DNA of 64,000 bases from Pontiellaceae bacterium B12227 (GCA_029432775.1 JAROAZ010000025.1:1-64000), one strand, 5' to 3'; shown: positions 45,932-55,287, numbered from the stretch's first letter. Numbers and translations are program-made. Notes: generated by a model from the letters alone, not told the origin.

Positions 45932-48900
45932 ATGAAAAAAACAGTAGGAATGGCTGGAATGATACTGGCTTTAGCCGTCGGTGCGCGTGCTGCAATTATT
46001 GTCGGCGATGTTGTCGCGATTGACTTTGGTGCGACAGCACCGGCCGTGGCGAATTGGAACCAAATATCAACATCGACTCTTTCAATCGGTGATTTGCAAA
46101 GATTGTCTGATGGTAACCCCACGGGGGTAGGCGTTACTGTTACTCTCACTGGAACGAATGGTGACTATATAAACAACGCTGCTCCTGGCGACCCCGGTTT
46201 AGGTTCAACTGATGCTTCTATTTATAACGATCACCTTGCTGCCAATAACCTAACTGGTCCTGATTTGATCACGGTTACTTATACTGGTCTGGATGACAGC
46301 CTAAGTTACACGCTTACAGGTGGAATGGCTCGTAGTGGTGGCACGACTGCATTCGAGCAGACGTACTGGGTGGGGGGAGTTGAGTATGATTATACAGGTG
46401 CTTCAGGTGTTGATGCATACGCTGAATATACCGGTCTCACCTCAAGTGGCGGAGTACTGACATTTACCGTATCTGATTATACGGACACTGATCTCGCTTC
46501 AATTTCGCAGATGACACTGACTGCAGTTGGGGAGCTCCAGGCTACCCTCAGTCTGGCGCCAAGTGAGCTCTCGTTGGATCTGGTTGCTCCTGATACCACG
46601 GTCGACGGTATCATTACAGTTTCTTATATCGCAGGAGCGGCTTCTTTGAACGATATTGAAATACTTACGTATACGGCGGATGCCGGCTTCAGTGCCGCCA
46701 TAACCAATACCACTATGGGGCTGGTCGATACCGAGGAAGATATTACGGTTACCTTTGATAACTCCGGCATCGGCCTTGCCAACGGGGAATCAACAAATTC
46801 TACGCTTGAGGTCACCTGGACTGAGGCAGGCTCCTCCGTGACAAATGCCGAAACTTTTACGCTGGATGTTACCTATGATGAGGATCTTGCCAAATTCTGG
46901 ACCATTGCCCTGGATTTCGGTGATACCCCGCCCGCCAACCATTTTAATGATATTTCCGCCAACGGCACGTACAGTTCGCCGGAGCGGCTCTCCGATGGAC
47001 ACTCGGTGACCGGGATCTCCGTGAAGGTGACCGGCGCGTCGTTCTACAAGAGTGATGGCCCCAATGATTCCCTTGCCGGGCTTTCCGCCGATTATGATCT
47101 GTCCAATGTGACCGACTGGGCCGGGGACACCGATACCTGGACCGTGATGTTCTATGGACTGGATGATTCGCTGGTTTACGACATCGAAGGGGTGATCGGC
47201 GGCTTCACGAACAATGCAAATACCGATACGACATTCCTTCAGGCGGGAACACGGACGAACATGTTCAACCCCGTTACGGCCTCTGCGGATCCCCGGATCG
47301 CCCGTATTGAAGGAGCCCGGTCCCACGGTGGTGTTCTGGAAATCGCCGCGAAGCCGGGGTCGAAGGTGCCCGTCCTGTCGACCCTGATGGTTACAGCGGT
47401 GGAAGGAAGCACCAATGACGTGATCGTTGTGCCGAACATTGTGGACATTACGGTGGGGAGCGAAAGTAATGTGGCCTTGAACCTGGAGCACGCCGGGACG
47501 AATTATGTGGTACAGCAGTCGGATGATCTGCAGCGGTTTTCCGCGGTCGATTTTGAGGTTGAAGGTGTCGGCAATGAAACCGTACGACTCTCCGGAAGCG
47601 GGAACGTGGATCCCGACGGGGATGGAAGCTCATTTTTCCGCCTGAACCGCCAGCCGAACTTCATCATTGTTTTTGCCGATGATCAGGGGTATCAGGATCT
47701 CGGTTGCTTCGGATCGCCGGATATTCTGACGCCGCGAATTGATACCATGGCGAGTGAAGGAATGCGTTTCACCGGGTTTTATGCGCAGACCGTCTGCGGA
47801 CCGTCGCGGGATTCACTTATGACCGGCTGCTATCCATTGCGAACGGCAACGCCTGATGCCAGATCCGTCGTACATTGCCGACTGGCTCACACCGAAGTGA
47901 CCCTTGCAGAGATTCTCAAGGAGGTCGGGTATACGACCGCTGTTTTTGGTAAATGGGATTTGGGCGGCCACTCCCAGACCACGTATGACCCGGACTATCT
48001 CCCGCTCGCCCAGGGCTTCGATTATTTTCTGGGCACCTCCGGGAGCAATGACGGGACGGTAAATATCATCGAAAACACGACCCGTATTGAAACAGGCGCC
48101 GACATGAGCCAGTTGACGAAGCGCTATACCGATGCGGCCATCGCGTTTATTCAAAACAATAAGGAACGACCGTTCTTCGTCTATCTGGCCCATACGATGC
48201 CCCATGTGGATCTGGCGGTTTCCGACGACTTCGAGGGCACGTCGGCGGGCGGGCTCTACGGCGACGTGATCGAGGAGCTCGACTGGAACGTCGGCCGTAT
48301 CCTCGATACGCTGGTCGCGGAAGGTCTCGACTCGAACACCTACGTGATCTACATGAGCGACAACGGGCCGTGGTATCTGGGGAACAGCAGCTCGCACGTC
48401 AGCGAGTATGGCGGCGTTGCCGAAGCGGAGGCCATGGGCGGGTCGGCCCTGCCGCTGCGCGGCGACAAGGTTACGAGCTGGGAGGGCGGGTTCCGCGTTC
48501 CCTGCGTCATGCGCGCGCCCGGACGGATTCCCGCCGGAACGATGTGTGATGAAATCATCTCCACTCAGGACATTATGCCGTCCCTCGCAAAACTGGCCGG
48601 GGCGACTGTTCCGTCCGACCGTGTGATCGACGGTGTTGATATTACCCCTCTGATGCACGGAGTTCCCGGGGCCGCAACTTCAAGGGAAGCCTTCTTCTAT
48701 TATGTCCGGAATGACCTCCATGCGGTTCGAGTCGGGAAGTGGAAACTGCACGTAGCCCGGGATGCCGACTCCACCTGGGCGAAGTATTACCGGGATGGGG
48801 ACTTGTTCGATATTCCCTCGCCGCTGCTCTTTGACCTCGATGCCGATATCGGGGAAACGAACGATGTCGCTGCCGCCAACCCGTCCGTCGTCAGCAACCT

Positions 48901-48970
48901 GCTCGAATACATTGAATTAGCCCGGGCCGACATCGGTGATGGAGCCCTGATCGGGGAGAATGCGCGATGA
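45932..48970 (+). CDS. Modular exoprotein: duplicated N-terminal module fused to a second sulfatase type
   Basis: 1012 aa. Signal peptide MKKTVGMAGMILALAVGARA; module A, beta-sandwich linker, second module A (LDFGDTPPANHFNDIS), FFRL domain, then sulfatase from about 575 (RQPNFIIVFADDQ). Formylglycine precursor C622 in CGPSR falls at the same residue number as in the 38756 protein. GKWH reads FGKWDLGGH. The sulfatase half resembles the 23544 protein, not the 38756 one, so the same 570-residue front has been joined to two sulfatase clades. The short upstream gap repeats the AAATAGCAATAAGA leader of 38756. Confidence 0.88.
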   Translation: MKKTVGMAGMILALAVGARAAIIVGDVVAIDFGATAPAVANWNQISTSTLSIGDLQRLSDGNPTGVGVTVTLTGTNGDYINNAAPGDPGLGSTDASIYNDHLAANNLTGPDLITVTYTGLDDSLSYTLTGGMARSGGTTAFEQTYWVGGVEYDYTGASGVDAYAEYTGLTSSGGVLTFTVSDYTDTDLASISQMTLTAVGELQATLSLAPSELSLDLVAPDTTVDGIITVSYIAGAASLNDIEILTYTADAGFSAAITNTTMGLVDTEEDITVTFDNSGIGLANGESTNSTLEVTWTEAGSSVTNAETFTLDVTYDEDLAKFWTIALDFGDTPPANHFNDISANGTYSSPERLSDGHSVTGISVKVTGASFYKSDGPNDSLAGLSADYDLSNVTDWAGDTDTWTVMFYGLDDSLVYDIEGVIGGFTNNANTDTTFLQAGTRTNMFNPVTASADPRIARIEGARSHGGVLEIAAKPGSKVPVLSTLMVTAVEGSTNDVIVVPNIVDITVGSESNVALNLEHAGTNYVVQQSDDLQRFSAVDFEVEGVGNETVRLSGSGNVDPDGDGSSFFRLNRQPNFIIVFADDQGYQDLGCFGSPDILTPRIDTMASEGMRFTGFYAQTVCGPSRDSLMTGCYPLRTATPDARSVVHCRLAHTEVTLAEILKEVGYTTAVFGKWDLGGHSQTTYDPDYLPLAQGFDYFLGTSGSNDGTVNIIENTTRIETGADMSQLTKRYTDAAIAFIQNNKERPFFVYLAHTMPHVDLAVSDDFEGTSAGGLYGDVIEELDWNVGRILDTLVAEGLDSNTYVIYMSDNGPWYLGNSSSHVSEYGGVAEAEAMGGSALPLRGDKVTSWEGGFRVPCVMRAPGRIPAGTMCDEIISTQDIMPSLAKLAGATVPSDRVIDGVDITPLMHGVPGAATSREAFFYYVRNDLHAVRVGKWKLHVARDADSTWAKYYRDGDLFDIPSPLLFDLDADIGETNDVAAANPSVVSNLLEYIELARADIGDGALIGENAR

Positions 48971-49005
48971 AGCCGATTGGAACGGATTGAGTCAAATAGT
49001 CTCCA

Positions 49006-49076
49006 GGCATCAGGGAAACACCTGATAGACGGATTTTTCCAAAAGGGTAAATTAGCCCTATGTTTCGGAAAAGCAG
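49006..49076 (+). promoter_or_regulatory. Paired-hairpin leader element, copy 2
   Basis: ATCAGG, GAAACA, CCTGAT at 49009-49026, inside the 23-nt identity with copy 1. A second hairpin with a different sequence follows (AGGG / CCCT within TTTTCC / GGAAAA), then GAAAAGCAG. It lies 41 nt before ATG 49117. Confidence 0.45.
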
Positions 49077-49116
49077 CAATGCTTTGAGTGTATACATAGA
49101 CAGGAGAAAGGGAGAT

Positions 49117-51135
49117 ATGATGAAAAAAACAGTAGGAATGGCCGGAATGGTTCTGGCGTTGGCAGTCGGCGCACATGCTGCAATTATTGAAGGCGATGCT
49201 ATCGCGATTGACTTTGGTGCAACAGCACCGGCCGTGGCGAATTGGAACCAGATATCGACATCGACTCTTTCAATCGCTGATTTAAAACGATTGTCTGATG
49301 GTAACCTCACGGGGGTAGGCGTGACTGTTACGCTCACTTCCCCTAATGGTGACTATATAAAAAACGCTGCTCCGAGCGCCGGTTTGGGTTCAACAGATGC
49401 TTCTATTTATGACGATCATCTTGCTGCCAACAGTACGGGTGCTTCGGGTGTAAATGATTTGATCACGGTGACGTATACCGGACTGGATGATAGTCTGAGT
49501 TACACGCTTACAGGCGGAATGGCTCGTATTCTTGGTCCTGCTGGATTCGAGCAGACGTACACGGTGGGGGGAATTGCTTATGATTATACAGATAGTTCAG
49601 GTGTTGATGCATACGCTGAATATACCGGTCTTTCCTCAAGTGGCGGAGTGCTGACATTCACCGTATCTGATTACACGGATTCTGATCTCGCTTCAATTTC
49701 GCAGATGACACTGACTGCAGTGCCACCACCCGGTTCGCCCTCGCTCGAGCTGGCACCGACATCGATCTCGCTCGATCTGATTGCTCCAGATGCCACGGTC
49801 GAAGACATCATTACGGCTTCTTATATCGCAGGAGCGTCTTCCTCGAGCGATATTGAAATTCTTACGTATACCGCGGATGCCGGCTTCAGTGCAGCCATAA
49901 CCAATACCACCCTCGGTCTATCCAATACAGAGGAAGATATTACGGTTACTTTTGATAACGCGGGTATTGGTCTTGCAAACGGCGAATCCACGAACTCCAC
50001 GCTGGTGGTCACCTGGTCTGAAATAGGTGTAAGTACGGTCACCACCTCTAGTATTCCGCTGGATGTCACCTACATCAATGTGCCGAGCAGCCTTGAGTTG
50101 AATCCGGACTCGATATCACTGACGCTGCTGAATCCTGACACAAGTGCCAACGCCACGATGGTAGCATCGTTCGTTGAGGGCACGCTCTCGAGCGACGTTG
50201 AGGTTCTTTCGATCACGTCGACGAATGGCAACTTCTCAGTCGATGACGAGACCTTTATCCTGGATACCGTCGTCACGAGTTGGGACGTCACGGTCACTTA
50301 CACCAACACGGGCACCTTGGTCAACACCGGGGATACAGACGCATCCACGCTGGTAATTGCATGGACTGAAGATGGTTCCGGTGTAATTAATACCTCGGAA
50401 GTGCCGGTGGATGTCAACTATGTCAAGGGCGATGTCGTTGACGTGACAGTCGGCGCAACCTACTTCGAAGTCTCAGCGAGCGACAAGCGGATCGCCACCA
50501 CCGTGATCCGATTTGGCGCAAATAATGGTGAAACTTTTTCGTATGTCGGTCTGATGATGTTCGACCTCAGTGCATATACTCTAGAAGAACTTCAGAGTTC
50601 AGCCTATGCACTCCAGTTTGAACTGGGTGTCCAGGACAACACTCCTCCTCCTGCCGACTTAACGATCGAATATGTCGGCACTTTCGCCTCCACTAATCTG
50701 GGAGTAGCCGGCGTCAATGGTGCAAATGCAAACGCGACGAACATTGCAAATTCTGCAACGGTCTACAGCATATTCAGCGGTGCGGAAACTGCAGGGGCCA
50801 AATCCTATGATGCGACTGTGATCCAGGGTGATAGCTTCGACAACCAGTATGCGGTATTTCGTCTCACGAAAACATTTGAACCGAACCAATGGGATATTCC
50901 CATTGGAACGGCTACGCTGATTGTCAGCACAACACAGGTGGAAATCGGCGACGTAACCATGGGGATTTCCGGCAGCGATGTGGTGCTGTCCTGGGAAGGC
51001 GACTTTACCTGCGACGTGGAAACCAACGCCAACCTTGTGCACCCGAATTGGGGTGTCTTGGAGTCGGATGCAACCTCGCCGGCAACCAACGCCATCAGCA
51101 GCGAAGCGCAACTGTTCTACAGGCTCAGCAAATAA
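49117..51135 (+). CDS. Modular exoprotein with CBM96-like domain, no enzyme
   Basis: 672 aa from ATG 49117 behind AGGAG/GGGAG; ATG 49120 is also possible. Signal peptide MKKTVGMAGMVLALAVGAHA, module A (about 23-205), two beta-sandwich repeats (about 208-320 and 322-440; each SLxLxPxSISLxLxxPD), then a CBM96/DNRLRE-like jelly-roll (about 445-610; YFEVSASDKRIATTVIRF, GLMMFDLS) and a C-terminal cap ending in LFYRLSK. The CBM96-like part also occurs at the start of the GH116 protein at 52179. Probably a secreted glycan-binding protein. Confidence 0.75.
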   Translation: MMKKTVGMAGMVLALAVGAHAAIIEGDAIAIDFGATAPAVANWNQISTSTLSIADLKRLSDGNLTGVGVTVTLTSPNGDYIKNAAPSAGLGSTDASIYDDHLAANSTGASGVNDLITVTYTGLDDSLSYTLTGGMARILGPAGFEQTYTVGGIAYDYTDSSGVDAYAEYTGLSSSGGVLTFTVSDYTDSDLASISQMTLTAVPPPGSPSLELAPTSISLDLIAPDATVEDIITASYIAGASSSSDIEILTYTADAGFSAAITNTTLGLSNTEEDITVTFDNAGIGLANGESTNSTLVVTWSEIGVSTVTTSSIPLDVTYINVPSSLELNPDSISLTLLNPDTSANATMVASFVEGTLSSDVEVLSITSTNGNFSVDDETFILDTVVTSWDVTVTYTNTGTLVNTGDTDASTLVIAWTEDGSGVINTSEVPVDVNYVKGDVVDVTVGATYFEVSASDKRIATTVIRFGANNGETFSYVGLMMFDLSAYTLEELQSSAYALQFELGVQDNTPPPADLTIEYVGTFASTNLGVAGVNGANANATNIANSATVYSIFSGAETAGAKSYDATVIQGDSFDNQYAVFRLTKTFEPNQWDIPIGTATLIVSTTQVEIGDVTMGISGSDVVLSWEGDFTCDVETNANLVHPNWGVLESDATSPATNAISSEAQLFYRLSK

Positions 51136-51163
51136 ACGATCTAACGATAAATGCACAAAATAT

Positions 51164-51187
51164 CGGGGAAGTCATTGGGCTTCCCCG
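51164..51187 (+). other. Hairpin between exoprotein genes
   Basis: CGGGGAAG / CTTCCCCG with an 8-nt loop, in the 72-bp gap between the 49117 and 51208 genes. No T-run follows, so it is more likely an mRNA-stabilising or attenuating hairpin than a full terminator. Confidence 0.45.
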
Positions 51188-51207
51188 GATAAAATAAGGA
51201 GAAATAA

Positions 51208-51900
51208 ATGAAGAAAATTATAGGAACGGCCGGAATAGTTCTGGCTTTGGCCGTCGGCGCGCAAGCTGATATTGTTGAAGGCGATGTTATCGCAGTTGAC
51301 TTTGGTTCGGTTGCACCGACCGTAGCGAATTGGAACCAATTATCGACATCGTCTCTTACCATCGCAGATGCGATAAGACTGTCTGATGGGGCGGGCACCG
51401 GTGTAGGCGTTGCTATGACTCTTACTGCACAGAATGCCGACGCTACTAACAACACTGAACCCACCGACACCAGTTTGGGGTCAGACGATGTGTCTATTTA
51501 TCTCGATCACAGTGCTGCCAACAGTACGGGTGGTTCGGGTGTAAATGATTTGATCACGGTTACCTATACTGGTCTCGATGATAGCCTGACTTACACGCTG
51601 ACAGGCGGAATGGCTCGTGCTGGTAATGGCTCGGCAGCATGGCAGCAGGTTTACACGGTGGGGGGAATTGATTATGAATATACGCTAGTAGGTGGTGATA
51701 CTGTTGATGCATACGCTGAATATACCGGTCTCTCCTCAGTTGGCGGAGTTCTGTCATTCACCGTATCTGATTACGAAGATTCTGGTCTCGCTTCAATTTC
51801 GCAGATGTCGCTGGAAGCTATTCCGGAACCGGGTACATTGGGACTGGTTGCTGCATTCGGAGGAGCGGTTCTGTTTATCCGCCGTCGCTTGATGGTGTAA
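51208..51900 (+). CDS. PEP-CTERM protein with module A
   Basis: 230 aa. ATG preceded by AAGGAG. Signal peptide (GTAGIVLALAVGAQA), one module A (about 22-200; VDFGSVAPTVANWNQLS, RLSDGAGTGVGV, YTGLDDSLTYTLTGG), then a C-terminal PEP-CTERM sorting signal: IPEPGTLGL, a hydrophobic segment, and RRR. PEP-CTERM proteins are processed by an exosortase (not in the window) and exported to the envelope or extracellular matrix. It is the simplest of the four module A proteins and may show the ancestral arrangement. A strong terminator follows. Confidence 0.85.
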   Translation: MKKIIGTAGIVLALAVGAQADIVEGDVIAVDFGSVAPTVANWNQLSTSSLTIADAIRLSDGAGTGVGVAMTLTAQNADATNNTEPTDTSLGSDDVSIYLDHSAANSTGGSGVNDLITVTYTGLDDSLTYTLTGGMARAGNGSAAWQQVYTVGGIDYEYTLVGGDTVDAYAEYTGLSSVGGVLSFTVSDYEDSGLASISQMSLEAIPEPGTLGLVAAFGGAVLFIRRRLMV

Positions 51901-51923
51901 GCATTCATTTTCCGAATGGATAA

Positions 51924-51949
51924 GCCGCCCGGTACCGGGCGGCTTTTTT
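51924..51949 (+). terminator. Rho-independent terminator
   Basis: A 9-bp GC-rich stem (GCCGCCCGG / CCGGGCGGC) with a two-base centre, followed by six T. It lies 24 nt after the PEP-CTERM gene stop and closes the 38.7-51.9 kb gene group. Confidence 0.9.
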
Positions 51950-52178
51950 GTAGATAAGACTCGGTGGTGTTGATGGTGCACGGGGTTAGCACTGCACCCA
52001 TTAGTCATTACCGTTGCATCATGGTATTCCAACCATATGGCTGAACCGAGAAGGCTTTTCGATTATAGTTGCACTTTACAGTCATGCGCAAATACGAGAT
52101 TTTTGATCCTGCATATATAAAATAAATTTTTGTCCCTATATCCTCGAATTTATATGTGTGGAAATGTGGAGTTATGTA
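51950..52178 (+). other. Upstream region of GH116 cluster
   Basis: 229 bp, AT-rich toward the gene (TATATAAAAT at about 52114-52123), likely holding the promoter of the three GH116 genes. The 20-nt motif found at 6.1, 13.2 and 60.6 kb is absent. No other feature is recognised. Confidence 0.4.
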
Positions 52179-55100
52179 ATGAAGAAAGTGGAAAAATGTT
52201 TTTGGGGCTTGTGCCTTTTGGTGTTTGTTGCTGCGGCGCAGGCGGTGCCGTTAATGGATTCCGGGACGTTTTTTGTCTCGAGTGGAAAGCCGCAGGTGAA
52301 CGAAACCCTGATCCGGTCCGGCAAAAACAATAACGGCCAGATTGCATTTGTTGGGTACACCACCTTTGACCTGTCGGACATCGCCGGGAAGGCCGCCGAG
52401 GGCGGTATCTCGCTGTCCGGCAACCTGAAGGTTTTTCAAGGGAAGCCAAGCGGGCTGATTGTTGAGTTTCTTGGAACGTACGGTGATGGAGCCCTCAACC
52501 TGACGAGCGGCGCGGAGTGGAGCGCGACAGAGGCGGTGGCCAGTCAGCCTGTTTCTCCCAAAGGAAACACCTTTGTCGTTCAGATGGGCCTTCCGGCGGA
52601 TGAGCTGGTGAGTCGCTATGCCGTGTTCCGCTTTAGAAATGAGCAGAAGGCGTCCCAATGGGATCTTTCTTCGATCACGCTGAGCCTTGCCGATGCAACA
52701 GCAACTCCGGCTGCACAGAAGACGGCGGAGCCGTCGAGAAATCCGATGGAGACGGCTGAGCTGTATGCGAAAATGGTGCCGGCTGAAAAAGAGCTGGATC
52801 CGGACTGGGTGAAATCACTGACGGAGCGGGGGCATCCGCTGGATGCCGCAATTCGTGGTTCCAAAAAGGACGATTCACTCAAATATATCGGCATGCCGGT
52901 CGGCGGGATCGCCTGCGGCTCGCTGATCATCGATGGGGCGGGACAGCTGTATGCCTGGGATATTTTCGGCGCGCAGCCCAAAGGGATTATTAACCAGGAT
53001 GTCAAACTTCCGGATGGCTATCTCGGCTTTAAAAACGGATTGCGCAAGACGATCCGTATTCATGACGGCGCGAACTTCATGAATCCGCCGACCGTCGATA
53101 AATTCCCGCCGCCCGTGAAGAGCGGCTTTGCCCTGAAGGTTAAAGGGGGTTCGGAATTTGCGATGGATTCCAGGGATTGGAAAACGGTTGAGTTCGAAGG
53201 CCAATGGCCTGTCGGCAACGTTACTTATAAAGATTCTGATTCGCCGGTCAGTGTTCAGCTTGCGGCCTATTCGCCGTTCATTCCCCTGAATGTCGAGGAT
53301 TCAAAACTGCCGGCCACCGTGATGGCCTATACACTGGTTAACAATTCGTCGGAGCCGGTTTCGGTTGAGTTCGACGGATGGTTGGATCTGCCGGGAAAGA
53401 ACGCCAAACTACAGGCGGAATCATATAAAGATGCAACCGGGTTTTCGTTGGATGTTCCAAAGGCAGGAAAAAATAAGGGCGGCTCGATGGGGCTGACCGT
53501 GGTTGGAGCTGCGAAACCGGTTCAGAGAAACGGAGCCAACGCCCTCCGTGTTTCGGAAAAGCTGGCTCCGGGCGAGAGTAAAATCATTCCGTTCCTGATT
53601 ACCTGGCGCTTCAGCCATGACGCGTATACGAAAAAGTTCAGCAACTCGTCGGCGGTCGCGGCTTATGTTGCGGGCAACTATGATCGGCTGTCTTCTAATA
53701 CGCTGCGCTGGGCGAAGACCTGGAACGACACCAGCCTGCCGCAGTGGTTTATCGACCGCGCGATGGCACCGGCCAGCACGATGCAGACGGCCAACCTGCA
53801 GTATGCCGGCGAGCGGCTGTGGGGCTGGGAAGGAATCGGTGCCGGATCGGGCACCTGCACGCATGTGTGGGGCTATGCTCAGGCGATGGCCCGCCTTTTC
53901 CCATCATTGGAACGTAATCTCCGCGAGGTGACCGATTTCGGACTTTATCAGATGAAGGACGGCGGTGTTCCGTTCCGTCCGTCGCGGGACAAAACCAAGG
54001 TTGCGATCGACGGGCAGTGCGGCACGGTGCTGCGTTCGTATCGCGAGCATCAGATGTCGGCGGATCAGGAGTTCCTGAAGCGCAACTGGCCGTCGATCAA
54101 GAAGGCCGTCAACTATCTGATTGAATTCGATAAAAATGACGACGCCTATGACGGACTGCTGGATGGCGAGCAGCACAACACGCTCGATGCCGAGTGGTAC
54201 GGCAAGGTACATGTGCTCTGTTCGCTCTACCTTGCAACACTGCGCGCCGGGGAAGAAATGGCCATCGATATGGGCGACACGAAGTTCCAGAAGCTTTGTC
54301 GCGACACGTATGACATGGGCAGTAAGAACATCGAGAAGCTATTTAATGGCGAATACTACATACAGATCGAAGACCCGAACCATGCCGATGCGATCGGTGT
54401 CGGTCCCGGAGTTTACATTGATCAGGTCTATGGTCAGTTCTGGGCCAACCAGGTCGGGCTGGGTCGCCTCTATAACGAAGAGCACATCCGCTCCGCGCTG
54501 AACGCGATTTGGCGCTATAATTACCTGAGTGACGTCGGGCCGTTCCGCGAGGTGTTCAAGAAAGGCCGGTTCTATGCCTGGGAAGGCGACGGCGGGCTCA
54601 TCATGTGTTCGTGGCCGCATGGCGGCATTACTGAAAAGCAGCGCGAATTCTGGACCTTTGGATACTTTAACGAAGTGATGTCCGGCTTCGAACATCAGGT
54701 TGCAGCGCACATGATTGCCGAGCGCGATCCCGAGCTGCTGACCAAAGGGCTGGCCATCATGCGGACGATCCACGACCGCTACGCACCGGCCAAGCGCAAT
54801 CCCTATAACGAAATCGAGTTTTCCGACTTCTATGCCCGCGCCATGGCCTCCTACGGCAGCTTCCTCGCCGCCTGCGGATTCACCTATAACGGCCCCGAAG
54901 GTGTGATCGGTTTTGATCCGGTCATCCACCCGGAAAACTTCCGCGCACCGTTCACCGCCGCCGAAGGGTGGGGCACGTTCAGCCAGACCGTCGGGGCTGA
55001 CGAGATGAAGGCTGAGCTCGCTGTAAACTGGGGGAAGCTGAAGCTCCAGACGATCGATTTGAATCCGCTGGATCTGAATGTTTCGGGTGTGGACGTGACC

Positions 55101-55217
55101 TATGATGGCAAAGTATTGAAAGCAAAATGGATCAAAAGTGAAACCGGCGTATCTGTCGAACTTGATGCGCCCGTATCCATAGCCGCCGGTAAGGCGATGA
55201 ATGTTGTGTTGAAGTAG
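52179..55217 (+). CDS. Exported CBM96-like plus GH116 glycosidase
   Basis: 1012 aa from ATG 52179 (GGAG at 52168-52171); the longer GTG frame from 52158 adds seven residues before the signal peptide (CFWGLCLLVFVAAAQA). A CBM96-like domain (about 24-180; GTFFVSSGKPQ, GYTTFDLSDI, SRYAVFRF) resembles the C-terminal domain of the 49117 protein. GH116 follows from about 200: IGMPVGGIACGSL, then candidate nucleophile E551 (GWEGIGAG) and candidate acid/base D670 (QHNTLDAEW). First of three tandem GH116 genes; predicted beta-glycosidase. Confidence 0.82.
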   Translation: MKKVEKCFWGLCLLVFVAAAQAVPLMDSGTFFVSSGKPQVNETLIRSGKNNNGQIAFVGYTTFDLSDIAGKAAEGGISLSGNLKVFQGKPSGLIVEFLGTYGDGALNLTSGAEWSATEAVASQPVSPKGNTFVVQMGLPADELVSRYAVFRFRNEQKASQWDLSSITLSLADATATPAAQKTAEPSRNPMETAELYAKMVPAEKELDPDWVKSLTERGHPLDAAIRGSKKDDSLKYIGMPVGGIACGSLIIDGAGQLYAWDIFGAQPKGIINQDVKLPDGYLGFKNGLRKTIRIHDGANFMNPPTVDKFPPPVKSGFALKVKGGSEFAMDSRDWKTVEFEGQWPVGNVTYKDSDSPVSVQLAAYSPFIPLNVEDSKLPATVMAYTLVNNSSEPVSVEFDGWLDLPGKNAKLQAESYKDATGFSLDVPKAGKNKGGSMGLTVVGAAKPVQRNGANALRVSEKLAPGESKIIPFLITWRFSHDAYTKKFSNSSAVAAYVAGNYDRLSSNTLRWAKTWNDTSLPQWFIDRAMAPASTMQTANLQYAGERLWGWEGIGAGSGTCTHVWGYAQAMARLFPSLERNLREVTDFGLYQMKDGGVPFRPSRDKTKVAIDGQCGTVLRSYREHQMSADQEFLKRNWPSIKKAVNYLIEFDKNDDAYDGLLDGEQHNTLDAEWYGKVHVLCSLYLATLRAGEEMAIDMGDTKFQKLCRDTYDMGSKNIEKLFNGEYYIQIEDPNHADAIGVGPGVYIDQVYGQFWANQVGLGRLYNEEHIRSALNAIWRYNYLSDVGPFREVFKKGRFYAWEGDGGLIMCSWPHGGITEKQREFWTFGYFNEVMSGFEHQVAAHMIAERDPELLTKGLAIMRTIHDRYAPAKRNPYNEIEFSDFYARAMASYGSFLAACGFTYNGPEGVIGFDPVIHPENFRAPFTAAEGWGTFSQTVGADEMKAELAVNWGKLKLQTIDLNPLDLNVSGVDVTYDGKVLKAKWIKSETGVSVELDAPVSIAAGKAMNVVLK

Positions 55218-55239
55218 AACGGGCCTCCGGGCTCTTTAT

Positions 55240-55263
55240 GCACGGCGCAGAGCACCGTGCTAC
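55240..55263 (-). repeat. GTAG-type REP element
   Basis: Hairpin GCACGG / CCGTGC ending in CTAC; same class as 29994-30016, with a shared CCTCCGGG block upstream in both copies. It lies in the 70-bp gap between two GH116 genes. Confidence 0.65.
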
Positions 55264-55287
55264 GACGAAGATGTGAGGTGTGTGTAC

